Shown here piece by piece: positions 44,468 through 54,167 of a DNA stretch of 64,000 nt. The notes under the pieces were generated by a model. That model saw nothing but the letters and a program-made list of their open reading frames with translations, ran no database searches and was not told where the DNA came from. The DNA lies in contig JAERTG010000023.1 of the NCBI GenBank assembly GCA_016845065.1, positions 231,553 to 295,552 of the forward strand. Direction: 5' to 3'. How positions within the stretch are numbered: the stretch's first letter is position 1; every line of letters begins with the position of its first letter. This DNA is from Fidelibacterota bacterium. GTDB lineage: Bacteria > Fidelibacterota > UBA8477 > JABMPR01. Made by a program: the position numbers and the translations under genes.

Positions 44468-45163
44468 TCACCCCTCATCTTCAGACGTAAATTGCCCAAG
44501 TTCAAGTACCGAGGAGAATGGAATTTCTCTCCCATTGACAAGGAATATTGCTCCTGCGTTGGTGTACCGAACTGCTGAAATGAGACCGATCATGACTGTA
44601 TCTGCAGCTACCTCTTCACCTTCAGCATTGGTAGCACTAACTGAGAAGCTATATTCTCCAGGTGGTAAATCTCTTCCATCCTCGTTAGTTCCATCCCAGC
44701 TGATGGTGTGATCACCTTCGGCTACTGAATTCATCCCGATAGTTTTCACGGTATTTCCAGCGGCGTCTGTAATAGTAATTTCAACGCTATCAGCAAAACC
44801 ACCTGTCTGAAAGCTAACAGGAGCTTCTTCGCCCTCAGCCAACGAGATCGTATTCCCGATTGCTTTCACTTCTTTCCCAATCATGGTAGCAGCCATGGTG
44901 TTATTGATTGTCTGGGCCAACATGAGGTTTGCCTCAACACCCTGTGTCGTTGTTGAGTTCAGTGTCTGCAATTCCTCGAGTGACGTGAACTGTGCCAACT
45001 GCGCGGCAAATTGCTGACTGTCTTGTGGTTCCATCGGATCCTGATTCTTCAATTGAGTAATCAAGAGCTGTAGGAAATCCTCTTGAGATACATTACCAAT
45101 GTCCTTTGGGGCGTTAAACATTTGATTTCCGCCACCGGTGGTCAAACTTGATATCTCAGGCAT
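44468..45163 (-). CDS. flgD: Hook capping protein FlgD
   Basis: The 231-residue protein has the FlgD start (EDFLQLLITQLKNQDPMEP then QDSQQFAAQLAQFTSLEELQ) and a C-terminal beta domain with EDGRDLPPGEYSFSVSATN. FlgD caps the growing hook and is discarded at completion. It lies between fliK and the flagellar-operon protein. Confidence 0.96.
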   Translation of the reverse strand: MPEISSLTTGGGNQMFNAPKDIGNVSQEDFLQLLITQLKNQDPMEPQDSQQFAAQLAQFTSLEELQTLNSTTTQGVEANLMLAQTINNTMAATMIGKEVKAIGNTISLAEGEEAPVSFQTGGFADSVEITITDAAGNTVKTIGMNSVAEGDHTISWDGTNEDGRDLPPGEYSFSVSATNAEGEEVAADTVMIGLISAVRYTNAGAIFLVNGREIPFSSVLELGQFTSEDEG

Positions 45164-45178
45164 GGTGTCCTCCTTTCA

Positions 45179-47779
45179 TTAGGCTAACACTTCTAAAGTG
45201 TTGTAACCATATTTACGGTTTAAAGTTGAATTTTCAGTTGAGCTACCCTCCTGGTTAAGAAGGGAGTCTTCAGTTTGAGCCGAATGTGAATTCTTTCGAT
45301 CCTGTTGTTCGGTAAATTCTTTCTCTTTTGGATTCGTGCTCACTTCTACATCCAAACTTGAGAAATTGAGATCTCGTTGCTTTAGATTTTCTTCTATCTG
45401 AGGTACAATTTTTAGCATGTCATTTTTGATGCTATCATTCTCAACAAATATTGAAATTTGCTCTTTACCTGAATTCTGTTGAAATTTTATTTGGAGATTT
45501 CCCATTTGTCCAGCATCCACAGAAAATTTCTGACTTATTCCGGTCATCTGAGGCTTTTGGTTGATGCTCCCCGCGCGAATTTTTTCAATGATTCCCATGG
45601 CAATATTTCGTGCAAACAAGTAGGGATATACCCGCGCGTTTGGCATTCCCTGTTGCTGAGCTGTAGCCTTGGTCTGCACCGGATTACTTTGCAAAGGTTG
45701 ATCAATTCGTTGGTCTTGATCCCGGGCATTCAATGCGCCAATATTCAGAGACTCTTGAGCCTTGTTGAGGATTTTTATTCTTGATCTTAGTTGTTCTTTC
45801 AGACTGTCAGTCGAAGGTTCAATCCGTTCATCTACTATAGATTCACTTGGTCGATGAGCGATAAGACTTTCAACGAAACTGGTCCTGTGAATCGACCCTT
45901 TGGTGGATTCAGAAGCAGTTGGTAATCTTTGTTCTGCTTGCTGATGATGAACCAGTAATTTATTCCTTTGTTTGCGTGAATTATTTGGCCGTGCATTGAC
46001 ACCTGGATCAATTATAATATTTTGGCTCATCAGTTTTTCACCACCGAGGGCAATTTTTTCTGGCGTCAAAGTAATATTAGGTTGGAATTGGATGTTTTCC
46101 TGAGGTTGAGGCGCTACGTTTCGATTTTGACGCTGATTTTCTCCGATGACTGACAACTTCTGATCTTTTCCAAGATTCGAACTACTGCTTTGCTTGCTTG
46201 TCACCTTTGTTGAGCCTGAGCCAGGCACGTCTTGATTCCTCTTTACAGATGAGGTAATATTTCTGGCATGAGCCTTATTTCTTGCTGCATCAGCGAAGAA
46301 TTCAAGTGATGCTTTTCCTTTATCAGAGTTTGCTTCCAAAGATCTTTCGTTATCAGGCTGCATTGTGTTATCTGCTGCCGTTAAGCGCTCACCACTACCC
46401 TTATTGTCCAATACACTTGGCATTTTTGGTCCAACAGCTTCAATTTTCAAAGCGGGTTGAGGTTGAGTAACCTGTTTGGAGTTATTTTTTGAGAGTGTGC
46501 TGTTAAGTTTGACATGATCAAGAATCTTCTGGCCATCTAACTTAGAGGTGTGAATCTCTTTTTGCATAGACTCGACCCTCACATTTTTCAGGTTTGGGTT
46601 ATCCTGAGAATTGCGTTGGCTCTGCTCCCCCGGTTCAAGCTTTTGAGCTGATTCAGCGTTAGCGTTGGAACTATTTTTTGAGAGTGCGGCATTAAGTTTG
46701 ACATTATCAAGAATCTTTTGACCATCCAACTTAGGAGTGTGAATCTCTTTTTGCATAGACTCGACCCTCACATTTTTCAGGTTTGGGTTACCCTGAGAAT
46801 TGCGATGGTTCTGCTCAACCGGTTCAAGCTTTTGAGCTGATTCAGCGTTAGCATTGGAATTATTTTTTGAGAGTGTGGCGTTAAGTTTGACACTATCAAG
46901 AATCTTTTGACCATCCAACTTAGGAGTGTGAATCTCTTTTTGCATAGACTCGACCCTCACATTTTTCAGGTTTGGGTTATCCTGAGAGTTGCGATGGCTC
47001 TGCTCCCCCGATTCAAGCTTTTGAGCTGGTTCAGCATTAGCGTTGGAATTATTTTTTGAGAGTGTGGCATTAAGTTTGACATTATCAAGAATCTTTTGAC
47101 CATCCAACTTAGGAGTGTGAATCTCTTTTTGCATAGACTCGACCCTCACATTTTTCAGGTTTAGTTTATCCTGAGAACTGCCCGGCCTCTGCTGGGTATG
47201 CTGCAACGAATCTAACACTCGCTCCTTGGGGCCCATTTGTTTATCCCCTCCGTTTGCTCCGAGAGAATCAGTATGTTTTCGAACTGTTGGCTGAGTTAAG
47301 ATTGATGTCTGTGGCAATTGTAAATTTTTGGGTTGGCTTCGATTCACATTTTCCACTGCCCCTACAATCGATTCAATCGAGCTTGGTATATTCTTAATGC
47401 TGGGATCACCACCACCAACTTGAGAGCTGATTGGACCAGACGCTGCTGTGACCGGTTCGTCTCTATTTTGAATATTTGCGGTAATATTATCAAAAAGGGT
47501 AGGTTGACTAGGCTCTGCTAATTTTTTGCTGAGTTGATTGGAGTTTAGAATTTTTTTTGCCTTTAAAGGTATTCTATTCTCGTTTTTGTCAAGTTTTTCA
47601 TTTCTAACTACAGTCACCGGTGCTTTTTTTTCTGGTATATTTTGCCGGTTTTTTAATGACACTTCAGGCCCTATAAATGCATCGATTTGATGTTTAATTT
47701 CCCCGTGGGTCTTCATCAACTCATCTAGCTTATCGGTTTTAGGATTGACTAATTTGCCGAAAGGTATCTTGTGTATCAT
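45179..47779 (-). CDS. fliK: Hook-length control protein FliK with internal repeats
   Basis: The 866-residue protein is about twice the enteric length. The C-terminal domain (FSVDAGQMGNLQIKFQQN, EQISIFVENDSIKNDMLKIV) is the Flg_hook domain that triggers the FlhB switch. The middle contains four copies of a 63-residue unit (NLKNVRVESMQKEIHTPKL and DGQKILDNVKLNATLSKN; the last copy is partial). The N-terminus is Gln/Ser/Asn-rich. FliK measures hook length as a molecular ruler, so the repeats may lengthen the ruler. It is followed by flgD and preceded by the MotE-like gene (4-bp overlap). Confidence 0.93.
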   Translation of the reverse strand: MIHKIPFGKLVNPKTDKLDELMKTHGEIKHQIDAFIGPEVSLKNRQNIPEKKAPVTVVRNEKLDKNENRIPLKAKKILNSNQLSKKLAEPSQPTLFDNITANIQNRDEPVTAASGPISSQVGGGDPSIKNIPSSIESIVGAVENVNRSQPKNLQLPQTSILTQPTVRKHTDSLGANGGDKQMGPKERVLDSLQHTQQRPGSSQDKLNLKNVRVESMQKEIHTPKLDGQKILDNVKLNATLSKNNSNANAEPAQKLESGEQSHRNSQDNPNLKNVRVESMQKEIHTPKLDGQKILDSVKLNATLSKNNSNANAESAQKLEPVEQNHRNSQGNPNLKNVRVESMQKEIHTPKLDGQKILDNVKLNAALSKNSSNANAESAQKLEPGEQSQRNSQDNPNLKNVRVESMQKEIHTSKLDGQKILDHVKLNSTLSKNNSKQVTQPQPALKIEAVGPKMPSVLDNKGSGERLTAADNTMQPDNERSLEANSDKGKASLEFFADAARNKAHARNITSSVKRNQDVPGSGSTKVTSKQSSSSNLGKDQKLSVIGENQRQNRNVAPQPQENIQFQPNITLTPEKIALGGEKLMSQNIIIDPGVNARPNNSRKQRNKLLVHHQQAEQRLPTASESTKGSIHRTSFVESLIAHRPSESIVDERIEPSTDSLKEQLRSRIKILNKAQESLNIGALNARDQDQRIDQPLQSNPVQTKATAQQQGMPNARVYPYLFARNIAMGIIEKIRAGSINQKPQMTGISQKFSVDAGQMGNLQIKFQQNSGKEQISIFVENDSIKNDMLKIVPQIEENLKQRDLNFSSLDVEVSTNPKEKEFTEQQDRKNSHSAQTEDSLLNQEGSSTENSTLNRKYGYNTLEVLA
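46470..47167. repeat. Tandem 189-bp repeat inside fliK (about 3.6 copies)
   Basis: A marker word (TGAATCTCTTTTTGCATAGA) recurs at 46551, 46740, 46929 and 47118, exactly 189 bp apart each time. The copies differ by only a few substitutions. They encode the 63-residue repeat of FliK, and unit length is a multiple of three, so copy-number change keeps the frame. Confidence 0.93.
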
Positions 47780-48363
47780 GGTGTAGTCCCCGCCAGTTGT
47801 TTAGTTATCTGAGCTGCTCGATCGCTGCTTAGCCCGTTGATTAAGTTTTTTCTGGTTCGTCCGCTCATGTTCTTATAGAGTGCTATTACGGTCGCATTAT
47901 CTAATTTTTCGAGAATGGGTCTTATTTCTGCAACCTTCATGGTTTCATAGGTCTTAGTTAACTCTTTAAGGAACTGTTGTTTCTGCTCCGCATTCTGAAC
48001 CTGTTTTTCCATAAGCTTAGTCTGAGCAAGCTGGTTCTCAATTATTTCATTCTTCATACTCAGCTGCTCATACAGGCTATCAACCGTGATTTTTAAAAAG
48101 AAGTAATCTCCTGTATTTTTCTTTATGATGTTTTTGAGTGAGTCAATGATATTCGTAGTCCCCGCAGGAGATGGATGTGTGTCCCCCATATTCTGACCAG
48201 ATATGTCATCTTCGGAATATTGATTATTCTCTTTGGCAGAAGTAATGGAGTCTTCTTGATCAGTCGGTATCGGGTTCGTGTATACCAAGCCGATAAATGA
48301 TAGTCCTACAACAATAATGAAAAATATTAGAAGGATGAGGGACCATTTGATAAAGGGATTCAT
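47776..48363 (-). CDS. MotE-like protein
   Basis: The 195-residue protein has one N-terminal transmembrane helix (SLILLIFFIIVVGLSFIGLV), a disordered linker, a coiled coil (MEKQVQNAEQKQQFLKEL) and a C-terminal MgtE_N-like segment (IRPILEKLDNATVIALYKNM, ALAA-type helical end). Such MotE proteins are encoded between fliJ and fliK in many bacteria and act as stator chaperones. Position and length agree. Assignment of the function is by family. Confidence 0.8.
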   Translation of the reverse strand: MNPFIKWSLILLIFFIIVVGLSFIGLVYTNPIPTDQEDSITSAKENNQYSEDDISGQNMGDTHPSPAGTTNIIDSLKNIIKKNTGDYFFLKITVDSLYEQLSMKNEIIENQLAQTKLMEKQVQNAEQKQQFLKELTKTYETMKVAEIRPILEKLDNATVIALYKNMSGRTRKNLINGLSSDRAAQITKQLAGTTP

Positions 48364-48815
48364 TTCTCTGTCTTCCTGCTACTTATACGGGCAGCCACTT
48401 CATTTTCTATTTTTGAGACATCCTGATTTAGTTTTTTCCTAAACTTTTCCTCGTGATGCTCCTTTAATTTTTCAATGGCATTTTTATGCTTAGAGGCTTC
48501 TACAAGGGAAAGCCGCTTTTCCTCTGCCAGCTCCTCACTTTTTTCAACTATAGTGCCCTGGTCTATAATTTTAGAAGTTAACTGATCCACATAATCCGAT
48601 CTATTATGCAAACTGTGAAGTGTAATTTGTCCTGGTTCGGAACCCGCTTTGCCCTTAGCAATAATGCTGTCTTTTTCACATTGTGTCTTTGTGAGTGCTT
48701 GCTTATTCACTATTATTTCAGCTTGGGATTTTTTCATTTCTATGGCTTTTGCATCTTCAATCATACAACGAACATCAAGTACTTTCTGTAATGAGAACTT
48801 AAACATCTTCATCAT
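48360..48815 (-). CDS. fliJ: Export chaperone escort FliJ
   Basis: The 151-residue protein starts MMKMFKFSLQKVLDVRCMIE and is a long coiled coil, as FliJ is. It links FliI and export substrates to the gate. It overlaps the end of fliI and the start of the MotE-like gene. Confidence 0.9.
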   Translation of the reverse strand: MMKMFKFSLQKVLDVRCMIEDAKAIEMKKSQAEIIVNKQALTKTQCEKDSIIAKGKAGSEPGQITLHSLHNRSDYVDQLTSKIIDQGTIVEKSEELAEEKRLSLVEASKHKNAIEKLKEHHEEKFRKKLNQDVSKIENEVAARISSRKTEK

Positions 48816-50140
48816 GCAGCCTCTTCCTGTAGGATAGCATCCATTCTGGATCGAGTGTCCTCGAAGGGCGCAGAGTCGCGCATATCCTGTTTTAGAAAGT
48901 TTTTGATTGCAGGGATCTTTTTAATAGCCCTGTCTACAGAAGCGTTGCTACCGGTTACATAAGCTCCAATATTGATTAAATCCTCTGAATCACGATAATC
49001 TGCCAGCATTTCCAAAATGGTTTGTGATTGTGATAAATGATCATCTGCAATAATCTCAGTCTGAAGTCTGCTGATGCTTTGATTCACATCAATCGCAGGG
49101 TATTGACCTCTTGTCGCCAGTGACCGTGAAAGAACGATATGACCATCAAGAATGGCTCGAGAGGCATCACTTATGGGTTCATCCATATCATCACCCTCAA
49201 CCAAAACTGTATACAATCCAGTTATACTTCCCTTGGAGGCAGTCCCTGCACGCTCAAGAAGACGCGGCAACAAGGCGAATACTGATGGTGTATATCCTTT
49301 GGTAGTAGGCGGTTCACCTACAGACAACCCGATTTCCCTCTGTGCCATTGCTACACGACTCAAAGAATCCATAAGAAGCATGACATCTTTGCCTTCATCG
49401 CGAAAATACTCAGCAATCGCAGTCGCGATGAGAGCACCTTTTACTCTTATCATTGCGGCTTGATCTGAAGTTGCAACGATAACAATAGATCGTGCTAATC
49501 CTTCTGGCCCTAAATCACGCTCTATAAATTCTCTGACCTCGCGCCCACGCTCACCTATAAGCGCGATTACATTCACTTGAGCTTCAGTATACCGAGCCAT
49601 CATTCCAAGCAACACACTTTTGCCAACACCGGATCCTGCAAATATTCCAACTCTCTGTCCACGGCCGATGGTAACTAGCCCATCAATACTTCTAATTCCA
49701 GTTGAGAGAACACTTTGTATTCGCTGTCTTGTTAATGGATTGGGAGGGTCATTATATACAGCCTGCCTTTTCTCTGAAATGATTGGACCTTTACCATCAA
49801 TTGGATTACCGAGACCATCGATCACCCTGCCCAAAAGTTCTGGCCCAACTCCCACTGATAGTGGTCTAGGGCTACGCTCAACACGGCTACCATGAGCGAT
49901 ACCAATGGTCTGGTCCAGAGGCATAAGCAAAACCTTTTCACCTTTTATTCCGACAATCTCAGCTCGAATAACTTCACCACTACTCGTATGAATTTGGCAT
50001 AGCTCACCCATTGTCGTGCCTGGTAGTGATGCTTCGATGACCAAACCGACCATATTGGATACTTTCCCATCTATCCGGATCGAAGGGATTTCGGTCACCA
50101 ACGAGGCATAATTATTAATTCTTTGTAGTAGCTCACGCAT
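48812..50140 (-). CDS. fliI: Export ATPase FliI
   Basis: The protein of about 442 residues has the F1-like ATPase core with Walker A GIFAGSGVGKSVLLGM, an ALIGERGREVREFIERDL segment and DVMLLMDSLSRVAMAQREIG. The start at 50140 (MRELLQRIN) matches the family length; the frame extends 15 codons upstream into fliH. FliI powers early export steps together with FliH and FliJ. Confidence 0.97.
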   Translation of the reverse strand: MRELLQRINNYASLVTEIPSIRIDGKVSNMVGLVIEASLPGTTMGELCQIHTSSGEVIRAEIVGIKGEKVLLMPLDQTIGIAHGSRVERSPRPLSVGVGPELLGRVIDGLGNPIDGKGPIISEKRQAVYNDPPNPLTRQRIQSVLSTGIRSIDGLVTIGRGQRVGIFAGSGVGKSVLLGMMARYTEAQVNVIALIGERGREVREFIERDLGPEGLARSIVIVATSDQAAMIRVKGALIATAIAEYFRDEGKDVMLLMDSLSRVAMAQREIGLSVGEPPTTKGYTPSVFALLPRLLERAGTASKGSITGLYTVLVEGDDMDEPISDASRAILDGHIVLSRSLATRGQYPAIDVNQSISRLQTEIIADDHLSQSQTILEMLADYRDSEDLINIGAYVTGSNASVDRAIKKIPAIKNFLKQDMRDSAPFEDTRSRMDAILQEEAA

Positions 50141-50837
50141 GGGATTCAACCAGTGCCTTTTCCAATACTTCCAATTGGGTCGCAATCGTGCTATCGATTA
50201 GATAATCTTCTGTTTCAAGTTTGCATTCACCGGGAGTTAAATCCGAATTGAGAGTGAATCGTAAATTTTCCTTTTGATGAATATTCAGGGTATCCAGCAA
50301 ATCAGCACCAGTTATCCATTCCAGCTGAAGCGGATTCACCTGGACGACATGACGACTTTGAGTGATTGTTTCATTTAGAACATTCTGGACCTGACTCTGG
50401 AGAAGATCAGAAGCTCGTTTATCAAGCCCTAAGTCCCGTCTAACAAGCTTCTCAGAGATTCCGAGAACAAGTCTAAGAAGTGGTTCTGACAGCTTTATAA
50501 GAGTATCCTTGAACTCAGAATGGATTGAGTCAATATTGTCAGCAAATACTTTACTCATTTTATCAATTTGTTTGCTAGCCTCATTTTTTGCTAGCGTAAG
50601 CCCGTCTTGATAGGCAGTCTCGTATGCTTCTGTTCTGGCTTTTTGAAGCTCAGATTCCAGAATTTTTATACGAGCTATGTATGATTGTATTTCCTGATCC
50701 CGGGTCTCGCCATCCGCTTCTTCACCGAGCATAAGTGCCAATTCATGATCGTTCTGTTCTACCGTTGGATCTGAATCAGAATACAGATTAATCGGTGTTA
50801 TAGCTCGCGGGCATTTTTTTAAAACCATAACATCCAT
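50133..50837 (-). CDS. fliH: Export regulator FliH
   Basis: The 234-residue protein has an acidic N-terminus, a coiled coil (ILESELQKARTEAYETAYQ) with the FliH pattern, and the C-terminal V/FliH-like domain (GISEKLVRRDLGLDKRASDL). It regulates FliI and anchors it to the C-ring. The start ATG overlaps the fliG stop (TAATG). Confidence 0.92.
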   Translation of the reverse strand: MDVMVLKKCPRAITPINLYSDSDPTVEQNDHELALMLGEEADGETRDQEIQSYIARIKILESELQKARTEAYETAYQDGLTLAKNEASKQIDKMSKVFADNIDSIHSEFKDTLIKLSEPLLRLVLGISEKLVRRDLGLDKRASDLLQSQVQNVLNETITQSRHVVQVNPLQLEWITGADLLDTLNIHQKENLRFTLNSDLTPGECKLETEDYLIDSTIATQLEVLEKALVESHA

Positions 50838-51871
50838 TATTCAATTACCTCTTCATCTTCACCTCTACTAATAGTGATTTCTCCGTCACTTTCTAGCTGT
50901 CTAACGGTATCTAGAATTTCTTTCTGTGAGTTCTCCACATCGCGTACTCTCACTGGTCCAAGATATTGGAGCTCATCCTTAAGCATGTCTGCTGCTCGGT
51001 CGGACATACTAGTGAATATTCGTTCTTTCAATCCCTCACTTGTGGCCTTTAGTGCAAGCGCCATGGTATTAGTTTCAATGTTTTTTACAATCCTCTGTAG
51101 CGCTGTATCGGGTAGATTGATCAAATCCTCAAAAATAAACATTAGGCTCGCGATTTCATCGTAGAGTGAGGTGTCACGCTCTCTAAGTGATTCAAGAATG
51201 TGTGATTCAGCGGATTTACTGACTGAATTCAATATATCTGCCACTGCCTCTGAGCCCCCTGTCTTGCTCAAATCACCGCCAAAGACCGTTCCAATTTGCT
51301 CACGCAGTACACTTTCAATTTCCTCAATTAATTCCGGAGATGTTTTTTCCATTGTCGCCAAGCGAAATGCGATTTCACTCTGAGATTCTTGAGGAAGTTC
51401 AGACAGAATACTTGCCGCTTGAGCAGCTTTTAAGTTGGCTAAAATGAGAGCCGCAGTTTGGGGATGTTCATTTTGCAAAAAATTCAGCAGCTGTTTATCA
51501 TCAACTGTCTGTAAAAGATAAAAGGCACTAACTTCTGTGGTGGCTTCTACACGTTTGAGTATTTCTTCTGCCTTCTTATGCCCATAGGCTGACTCTAAAA
51601 CATTTTTTGCATAATCTAAACCACCCTGAACTATGAAATCGTTGGCTTGCATCATTTGATAAAATTCCTGGATCACTTCTGCCAGGATTTCAGCTGCAAC
51701 ATTCTTCAAAACGGTAATAGCTACGGAGATCTGTTCGATCTCATTTTCATTCATACTTTTCATCACGGCAGCAGCATTGGTTACCCCCATCGCAATCAAA
51801 ATCAATGCAGCTTTTTGAATATTTTGAGAACCTGGACCATTGGGAAGCGTAAGGGGATTCGTATTTGTCAT
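50837..51871 (-). CDS. fliG: Motor switch protein FliG
   Basis: The protein of about 344 residues contains the FliG N domain (QNIQKAALILIAMGVTNAA), the middle domain with the EHPQ motif (LLNFLQNEHPQTAALILANL), and the C-terminal torque helix region (SLMFIFEDLINLPDTALQRI). I use the second ATG (51871), which just follows the fliF stop; the first ATG is 15 bases upstream. FliG carries torque between stator and rotor. Confidence 0.96.
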   Translation of the reverse strand: MTNTNPLTLPNGPGSQNIQKAALILIAMGVTNAAAVMKSMNENEIEQISVAITVLKNVAAEILAEVIQEFYQMMQANDFIVQGGLDYAKNVLESAYGHKKAEEILKRVEATTEVSAFYLLQTVDDKQLLNFLQNEHPQTAALILANLKAAQAASILSELPQESQSEIAFRLATMEKTSPELIEEIESVLREQIGTVFGGDLSKTGGSEAVADILNSVSKSAESHILESLRERDTSLYDEIASLMFIFEDLINLPDTALQRIVKNIETNTMALALKATSEGLKERIFTSMSDRAADMLKDELQYLGPVRVRDVENSQKEILDTVRQLESDGEITISRGEDEEVIE

Positions 51872-51872
51872 T

Positions 51873-53519
51873 TTATTGATTACCATTATTTGTGGTCATC
51901 CAGGTACGCAGTAGTTTGGCGGTATCTTCAGGATTTTTCTTTGAATAATCCACCACTTCTGTGGTCATTTGATCTTTTGCCCTCAACTTTGCTTGAGCCT
52001 CTGGTGACAGTTTCGCCATGAATGCATCTGATTTATATTGTGTTTCCGCTTCCTGCTCTGCAGGCATTGAGTCACCCTCTATTATTTGCCCTTCAGGTAA
52101 ACCACCCGTTGCCTGGTTACCTCCGTGGATTAGCGCTTCTGAATTGCCTCCACCCCCTATTAGAACAGGTAATTCTATTTCACCGCCCACTGATTTCAGT
52201 AATGCCCTTACCACTAGAAAAGCGACTAATATCCCAAAAGCCATCAACGCTTTGCTGATAATGCTGGATCTAAATTCAATCGCTGCCATCTCCGCAAAAT
52301 ATTCCTGATCATCTTCCACCAGGGATTTATCAAATTGAAGGTTTTGCACTTCAACAACATCTCCACGTTCCGCAGAGAATCCCACAGCACTCTTAACCAA
52401 AGCTGTTATTTGTACCAAGTCCTGTTTACTCCGAGGTACATATTCGCGTGTGGTCGCTCCGTTTGCGTCTTCAACGTCTTGATATTTTCCATTAATTAGG
52501 ACAGCCACAGTTTGTTTCGTTATAACCCCAGTGTTCGCCACATAATGTTCCACTGTCTTGTTTAGCTCATAGTTCGTGACCACATTCTCATTTTCACTAT
52601 TATTATTTATATTGTTTGTGGAGTCCATATTCGCCGATGATTCGGAGTGTCGCTCTTCACTCACCACGACAACATTTTCTGGGTCGTACAACTCTTGGGT
52701 TCGTTCCAATTTCTCAAAATTCATATCTACAGAAATTTCAACCATAGAATTTTGAGCACCGACAATACCATCGAGTATGTTTTGAATTTTTGCTTCTAAT
52801 TTTCTTTCAACAGAATTCCTAAGGTCCCATTGGCTGCTGGAAGCTCCCATGGCGACTTCCTCATTTTGTCCATTTGAAAGTAAGTTACCCTTAGTATCAA
52901 CTATGACGACTGCATCAGCATTTAGCCCCTCAACGCTATTTGCAACCAGAGCGGCAATACCAGATATTTGCGATTCATTGATATATCTTCCTGGGGATAA
53001 ACTCAATACGATGGAGGCTGAAGCATTTTCGCCTCCCTCAAATAGTTTACTTTCAGGCATGACCAGATGCACCCGACTCTGGCTCACGCCAGGGAAATGA
53101 TTAATAGTTTTGGTCAATTCTCCTTCTAGTGCTCTGCGCATATTTAATTGTTGCATAAAGCTGGTCATTCCCAACTTCTGCTCATCGAACAATTCATAAC
53201 CTGAGATGCTTTGACCCACATAGCCAGCCTCGATGAATCTTAACCGCAATTCTGAGACATTTTGCTTGGGGACTAAAATAGTCGAACCACTATCTTCGAT
53301 TTCATAGCGTATTTTGCTACCCTGTAAATCAGAAATAATTTTGCTAGCACCCTTCGAATCCAGGTCAGAGTATAGGATTACAAATTCCGGACGGTTTGCC
53401 CATAGCACCAATGAAATGCTTATTGAAAGTAAAAGAAGAAACACAACCGCAAGGATTACGCGCTGTGCGGGACTATAACGTCTGAAAATGTAACCTATTA
53501 TATTGAATAGCCGAGTCAT
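51873..53519 (-). CDS. fliF: MS-ring protein FliF
   Basis: The 548-residue protein has two transmembrane helices (VILAVVFLLLLSISISLVLW and KALMAFGILVAFLVVRALLK). The ring-building motif region includes SVEGLNADAVVIVDTKGNLL, and the C-terminus fits the FliG-binding type. It forms the MS-ring that nucleates the motor. fliE precedes it and fliG follows. Confidence 0.97.
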   Translation of the reverse strand: MTRLFNIIGYIFRRYSPAQRVILAVVFLLLLSISISLVLWANRPEFVILYSDLDSKGASKIISDLQGSKIRYEIEDSGSTILVPKQNVSELRLRFIEAGYVGQSISGYELFDEQKLGMTSFMQQLNMRRALEGELTKTINHFPGVSQSRVHLVMPESKLFEGGENASASIVLSLSPGRYINESQISGIAALVANSVEGLNADAVVIVDTKGNLLSNGQNEEVAMGASSSQWDLRNSVERKLEAKIQNILDGIVGAQNSMVEISVDMNFEKLERTQELYDPENVVVVSEERHSESSANMDSTNNINNNSENENVVTNYELNKTVEHYVANTGVITKQTVAVLINGKYQDVEDANGATTREYVPRSKQDLVQITALVKSAVGFSAERGDVVEVQNLQFDKSLVEDDQEYFAEMAAIEFRSSIISKALMAFGILVAFLVVRALLKSVGGEIELPVLIGGGGNSEALIHGGNQATGGLPEGQIIEGDSMPAEQEAETQYKSDAFMAKLSPEAQAKLRAKDQMTTEVVDYSKKNPEDTAKLLRTWMTTNNGNQ

Positions 53520-53539
53520 CTAAAAATCCCTTTGGTGAA

Positions 53540-53857
53540 TTAGACTTGCATCCTTGATATCTCTTTATAGGAGTCGAGTAGTTTTGTTCTGATCTCTATC
53601 ATTAATTGGAAACTTAATTTTGATTCTTCCATGCTCATCATCGCTTGAGCTAGATTGTCAGATCTGCCTTGTACAACATCGGTAACTTGAGAGGCTGCTT
53701 TCTTACTGTTGGAATTCACAGCCTCAAGGAAATCGCTCATTGTGTCTCCGAAAGAGACGTCTCCCTTATCGGCGATCTTGTTTGTACTTGATGTTTCATT
53801 TTTGCTACTGGCTTGGGTTGGCTGTATAGATTGGATTAGATCATATATCTGTGTCAT
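53540..53857 (-). CDS. fliE: Rod adaptor protein FliE
   Basis: The 105-residue protein shows the FliE end pattern ESKLSFQLMIEIRTKLLDSY and a middle GDTMSDFLEAVNSNSKKA. FliE joins the rod to the MS-ring. It sits before fliF and after a small unknown gene and flgC. Confidence 0.94.
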   Translation of the reverse strand: MTQIYDLIQSIQPTQASSKNETSSTNKIADKGDVSFGDTMSDFLEAVNSNSKKAASQVTDVVQGRSDNLAQAMMSMEESKLSFQLMIEIRTKLLDSYKEISRMQV

Positions 53858-53865
53858 AGAATTTC

Positions 53866-54165
53866 CTAACCGGCAACATCCAAAAGATGTCCCTTGTAAA
53901 TTTGTGATGAATGGTTCTTACCGTAAAAGCTTGAATCATCAGGTTTTTCACTTCCGAATAGAACATGTAAAGTTGCCTTCTCAGACATCGATAGCACTCC
54001 CTTGCTAGATGTTGTTTGCTCTACCTGCATTTCTTTTTCTTTAAGCGTTTGTATGAAATCTGTGGTATTATCCGCTACCCCTTTACTGTTTTGGGGACTT
54101 TGTGGATGAGACAATCTATCAGCATTTACAACACCAGGATTTGTACCTTGAACACGAATGTCCAT
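53866..54165 (-). CDS. Small conserved-looking protein between flgC and fliE
   Basis: The 99-residue protein has a disordered N-terminus and a more ordered C-terminus (LSMSEKATLHVLFGSEKPDD then SFYGKNHSSQIYKGHLLDVA). The pattern of an acidic helix followed by F/Y-G-K and a DVxG end recalls small flagellar-cluster proteins in related phyla. No function is known to me. It is separated from both neighbours by only 2-8 bases, which supports co-translation with the rod genes. Confidence 0.7.
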   Translation of the reverse strand: MDIRVQGTNPGVVNADRLSHPQSPQNSKGVADNTTDFIQTLKEKEMQVEQTTSSKGVLSMSEKATLHVLFGSEKPDDSSFYGKNHSSQIYKGHLLDVAG

Positions 54166-54167
54166 GC

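Noticed and set aside
53757-53776. GCCGATAA sigma-28-like -10 element
   Set aside because: It lies inside fliE, encodes the conserved frame there, and its -35 position reads TCAA, so it is probably chance.
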